Below are positions 61,903-64,000 of a stretch of DNA of 64,000 nucleotides, in pieces (the first letter of the stretch is position 1; every line of letters begins with the position of its first letter). The translations under genes and the position numbers were made by a program. This DNA is from Bacillota bacterium (lineage in GTDB: Bacteria; Bacillota; SHA-98; UBA4971): contig DUSX01000034.1 of NCBI GenBank assembly GCA_012842395.1, forward strand, positions 320,375-384,374, given 5' to 3'. The notes beneath the pieces were generated by a model. It ran no database searches. It had not been told where the DNA came from and saw only the letters and a program-made list of their open reading frames with translations.

Positions 61903-62913
61903 TCACGCTTCGATCACCACGGCATGCGCCACGCAGGGTATGGATTCGCCCTGTTGGCAGCTGAGAGGGCTCATGAGAGCCCCGGTAGCAACGAGGAGCA
62001 CATTCTTGTACGTGCCCTTCTCCATCTCCTTCAGGACGTGCCCAAACGTCACCACCGCAGAGCACGCGCATCCACTGCCTCCTGCCCCGACATGCTGCGA
62101 CTTGGTGTCAAACAGCATGAGGCCGCAGTCCCTGTAATTGGCGCCGAGCTCAACGCCGTTGTCTCTCACCAGCTCCTTCAGCATTTCACTTCCGAAGGAC
62201 GCAAGATCGCCCGTGAGTATGAGGTCGTAATCCTTGGGGCCACGGCCGGTGTCGGCAAAGTGCGTGAGAAGCGTGTCAGCGGCAGCTGGCGCCATCGCGC
62301 CTCCCATGTCGTGCACGTCCTTGAGGCCGAGGTCTACCACCTTTCCAACAGTCGCGTGCGTCAGCTTCGGACCCGTTCCCGACGAAGCGAGCACCGCCGC
62401 TCCCGCGCCGGTGACCGTATACTGTGATGTGGTCTTGCGCTGGATGTTCAATTCTATCGGATACCTGTACTGCCGCTCAGCGGTCTGGTAATGGCTCGAG
62501 CAAGCGACCAGGACGTAGTCGGCGAAGCCGCCATCGATCACCATCCCCGCGAGCGCGAGGCTCATCGCGCACGTGGAGCACGCGCCGTATAGGCCGAAGT
62601 ATGGGATGGAAAGCTGCCTCGCCGAATAGCCTGCGGAGATTATCTGGTTGAGAAGATCGCCAGCCATGTAATAGTCCACCATGCTCTTCTCGATCTTAGC
62701 ACGTTCGATGGCGATCTTCGCGGCTTGCTCCAGGATCTTCGTCTCACTTTTCTCGGGCGTTCTCTCGCCGTACGCGTGGTCCGGCAGGACGACGTCGAAG
62801 TCGGAAGCCAGTGGCCCCTTGCCCTCTACCGGCCCCACGACCGTCCCTGTCCCCACGATGATCGGCGGGCTAGCGAACTTGACGGTGCTTCTGCCGAGCT
62901 TCTTGGCGGGCAC
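61903..62913 (-). CDS. spoVAD: Stage V sporulation protein AD
   Basis: A 336-residue thiolase-fold, dipicolinic-acid-binding protein on the spore inner membrane. VKFASPPIIVGTGTVVGPVEGKGPLASDFD, GDLLNQIISAGYSARQL, PYFGLYGACSTCAMSLALAGMVIDGGFADYVL and GGSGCACSAVVTFGHVL are family blocks. GTG start after GGAGG. It follows spoVAC by 19 bp. Confidence 0.96.
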   Translation of the reverse strand: MPAKKLGRSTVKFASPPIIVGTGTVVGPVEGKGPLASDFDVVLPDHAYGERTPEKSETKILEQAAKIAIERAKIEKSMVDYYMAGDLLNQIISAGYSARQLSIPYFGLYGACSTCAMSLALAGMVIDGGFADYVLVACSSHYQTAERQYRYPIELNIQRKTTSQYTVTGAGAAVLASSGTGPKLTHATVGKVVDLGLKDVHDMGGAMAPAAADTLLTHFADTGRGPKDYDLILTGDLASFGSEMLKELVRDNGVELGANYRDCGLMLFDTKSQHVGAGGSGCACSAVVTFGHVLKEMEKGTYKNVLLVATGALMSPLSCQQGESIPCVAHAVVIEA

Positions 62914-62932
62914 GGTCCTCTGGCCTCCTTCA

Positions 62933-63439
62933 TCACGGCGAGGCTATGAACTTGATGGCCGCCACCGCGACGCCTGCGAGAGTCGCGTAAACTATGACGG
63001 GCCCGGCGATGATGAACATCTTCGCGCCCATGCCGAGAACCCATCCCTCGCGTTTGAAATCCATGGCAGCAGCGACTATGGTATTGGCGAACCCGGTTAT
63101 GGGCACGGCCGCCCCGGCGCCCGCGAATTCGCCGAGCTCATCATAGATCCCAAGGCCCGTCGCCACCACGCCCACGAGGATCATGACAGCAAGGGTTGGA
63201 GCGGACGCAGCGTTGAGATCGAGGCCGCGGGATTTGAAGAACTCGAGCACGACCTGTCCGAGGATAGCTATGGCGCCGCCGACCACGAAGGCCACGAGCA
63301 CGTTGCGCAGGTAACGCGGCCTCGGCTTCCTTTTCTGGACGAGCTCCTTGTAAGCCAGCTGCCGTCTCTTTTCTTCTTGCGAGGCTTGGGTCATGTGCGG
63401 CAGGTTCGACACCTGCTTCTTCGCTTTCTCCGACGCCAC
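62933..63439 (-). CDS. spoVAC: Stage V sporulation protein AC
   Basis: A 168-residue membrane protein; a mechanosensitive channel role is known in Bacillus. A basic N-terminus (YKELVQKRKPRPRYLRNVLVAFVVGGAIAILGQ) is followed by helices with GVVATGLGIYDELGEFAGAGAAVPITGFANTIV. GTG start about nine bases after GAGGAG; the open frame extends 16 codons upstream. First spoVA gene of the cluster, 28 bp after the dodecin gene. Confidence 0.95.
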   Translation of the reverse strand: MASEKAKKQVSNLPHMTQASQEEKRRQLAYKELVQKRKPRPRYLRNVLVAFVVGGAIAILGQVVLEFFKSRGLDLNAASAPTLAVMILVGVVATGLGIYDELGEFAGAGAAVPITGFANTIVAAAMDFKREGWVLGMGAKMFIIAGPVIVYATLAGVAVAAIKFIASP

Positions 63440-63467
63440 CGTAGATCTCTCCTCGCCGAGCTCGACA

Positions 63468-63674
63468 TCACGTCCCGTCCACCGCAAACGCGATGTGAAC
63501 GTCGGCTTTGTACTTTGTGACCTTGCCGTCGTCCACGGACGCGGTCATGTTCGTTACCTCGACCCCAGTGATGTTCCTGATGGTCTGGGATGCGGCCCTG
63601 ACAGCCTGGTTCACCGCGTCCTCCCAGCTCGTTGGGGACTCTCCCATGAGCTCAACTATCTTCACTACTGGCAC
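63468..63674 (-). CDS. Dodecin-family flavin-binding protein
   Basis: A 68-residue dodecin: MPVVKIVELMGESPTSWEDAVNQAV, IRNITGVEVTNMTASVDDGKVTKYKADVHIAFAVD. Dodecins form hollow dodecamers that store flavin. GTG start; TTG two codons before is also close to a GGGGG site. It lies between the sigma-factor gene and spoVAC, in the place where other spore formers usually have spoVA genes. Confidence 0.93.
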   Translation of the reverse strand: MPVVKIVELMGESPTSWEDAVNQAVRAASQTIRNITGVEVTNMTASVDDGKVTKYKADVHIAFAVDGT

Positions 63675-63927
63675 TCTCAAGCGACCCCCTTTCTCCCAAG
63701 TAATTATGCTCACAGCGTCAGGCTTTAATTCCCGGGGTGCTTCGCCACCGCGGGTGCCCCGGCGAATGCCGCAGAGAAGCGCGAAGCCCCGCACCGTATG
63801 AGAAGGGCCAGTGCAGGGCGTTCCGTCGTCTGCGTGCCGCCACGTCTTCGCTTTTGCGGTCCAGGGTCGCTTGTACATATGCGCGCGGCTGCAGCGCCGC
63901 GCGTCTCAGCCGCCGTCCTCTTCGGGT
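63675..63927. other. Gap between sigma-factor gene and dodecin
   Basis: About 250 bp with a GCGCGGC-TGCAGC-GCCGCGC hairpin at 63883-63902, without a T-run, and the candidate promoter at 63701-63732. No gene seen. Confidence 0.4.
63701..63732 (-). promoter_or_regulatory. Candidate sporulation promoter for dodecin-spoVA
   Basis: GGAATTA and CATAATTA separated by 17 bp on the minus strand, close to the sigma-G/F-type TGAATA and CATnnTA elements. It lies 27 bp before the dodecin GTG. Confidence 0.45.
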
Positions 63928-64000
63928 TCAGGTCAGCTCTTGTCTCAAGCGGCGAAGAGCCCTCTGCTCGATCTTCGAGACCTGGGGCTGCGATATGCCC
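63928..64000 (-). CDS. Sporulation sigma factor, C-terminal end only (sigma-F-like)
   Basis: The last 23 codons read GISQPQVSKIEQRALRRLRQE..., the region 4 helix-turn-helix end of a sigma-70-family sporulation factor. The position just upstream of spoVA genes fits sigma-F (sigF), though the fragment alone could also be sigma-G or B-like. The TGA stop is at 63928-63930; the rest lies beyond the window. Confidence 0.8.
   Translation of the reverse strand, partial: GISQPQVSKIEQRALRRLRQELT

Noticed and set aside
1-64000. CRISPR array, tRNA, rRNA, integrase or prophage genes
   Set aside because: No regularly spaced direct repeats, no tRNA or rRNA sequence, and no transposase or integrase-like protein were seen on reading both strands.

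Overview
The window is GC-rich DNA from a spore-forming Bacillota (Firmicutes), probably a deep-branching, high-GC Clostridia- or Limnochordia-like lineage. Sporulation genes (spoIIP, a spoVA cluster, a sigma-F-like C-terminus, ytfJ/gerW, a YIEGIA protein) stand beside conserved Clostridia neighbourhoods (recJ-rel-dtd-MBL hydrolase; der-plsY-gpsA; ispH/rpsA fusion-plsC-cmk; scpA-scpB-ytfI-ytfJ). GTG and TTG starts with strong Shine-Dalgarno sequences are very common. Almost everything lies on the minus strand; the main exception is a plus-strand island at about 12-19 kb.

Layout. 1-6.1 kb: MBL hydrolase, D-tyrosyl-tRNA deacylase, (p)ppGpp synthetase/hydrolase, RecJ, LapA-like membrane protein. 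6.2-11.4 kb: a two-gene chelatase-like AAA+/VWA module and an orphan sigma-54 activator. 12-19 kb (plus strand): a 3D-domain protein with a probably broken N-terminus, then a peptide-uptake operon made of an SLH-domain/solute-binding fusion, an M14 peptidase and OppB/OppC permeases. 19-29 kb: a secreted repeat protein, a divergent chemoreceptor, and a sugar-transport locus with two paralogous binding proteins, a ROK repressor and two permeases. No transporter ATPase is encoded in either transport locus. 29-39.8 kb: Ddl, SurE, MgtC, HEAT-repeat and zinc-ribbon proteins, GpsA, PlsY, Der, a DUF512 radical-SAM protein and a foldase. 39.8-43.7 kb: DUF3189, YIEGIA and its small partner, SpoIIP, DUF1614. 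44-50.3 kb: IspH-S1 fusion, PlsC, Cmk, HI0933 flavoprotein, RluB. 50.3-57.4 kb: TrkA/KtrA, YtfJ, YtfI-like DUF2953, ScpB, ScpA, TrpS, an M50 protease and LysA. 57.6-60.8 kb: three genes of a split CoA-dehydratase-activase system. 60.9-64 kb: spoVA genes, a dodecin and the last codons of a sporulation sigma factor.

The most interesting unlabelled signal is a dispersed, structured intergenic repeat: three nearly full copies of about 200-220 bp (20.0, 34.0 and 51.0 kb), one core copy (44.0 kb) and two remnants (12.7 and 56.0 kb). The copies share imperfect terminal inverted repeats, nested palindromes and paired (compensatory) changes. They occur in either orientation relative to neighbouring genes, so they resemble a MITE-like element or a mobile structured RNA more than a riboswitch. 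Other points of note are a 7-bp dyad that exactly fills the spacer of a near-consensus promoter before the foldase gene, and the SLH-anchored binding protein. All functional calls rest on reading motifs and context; no database search was possible.
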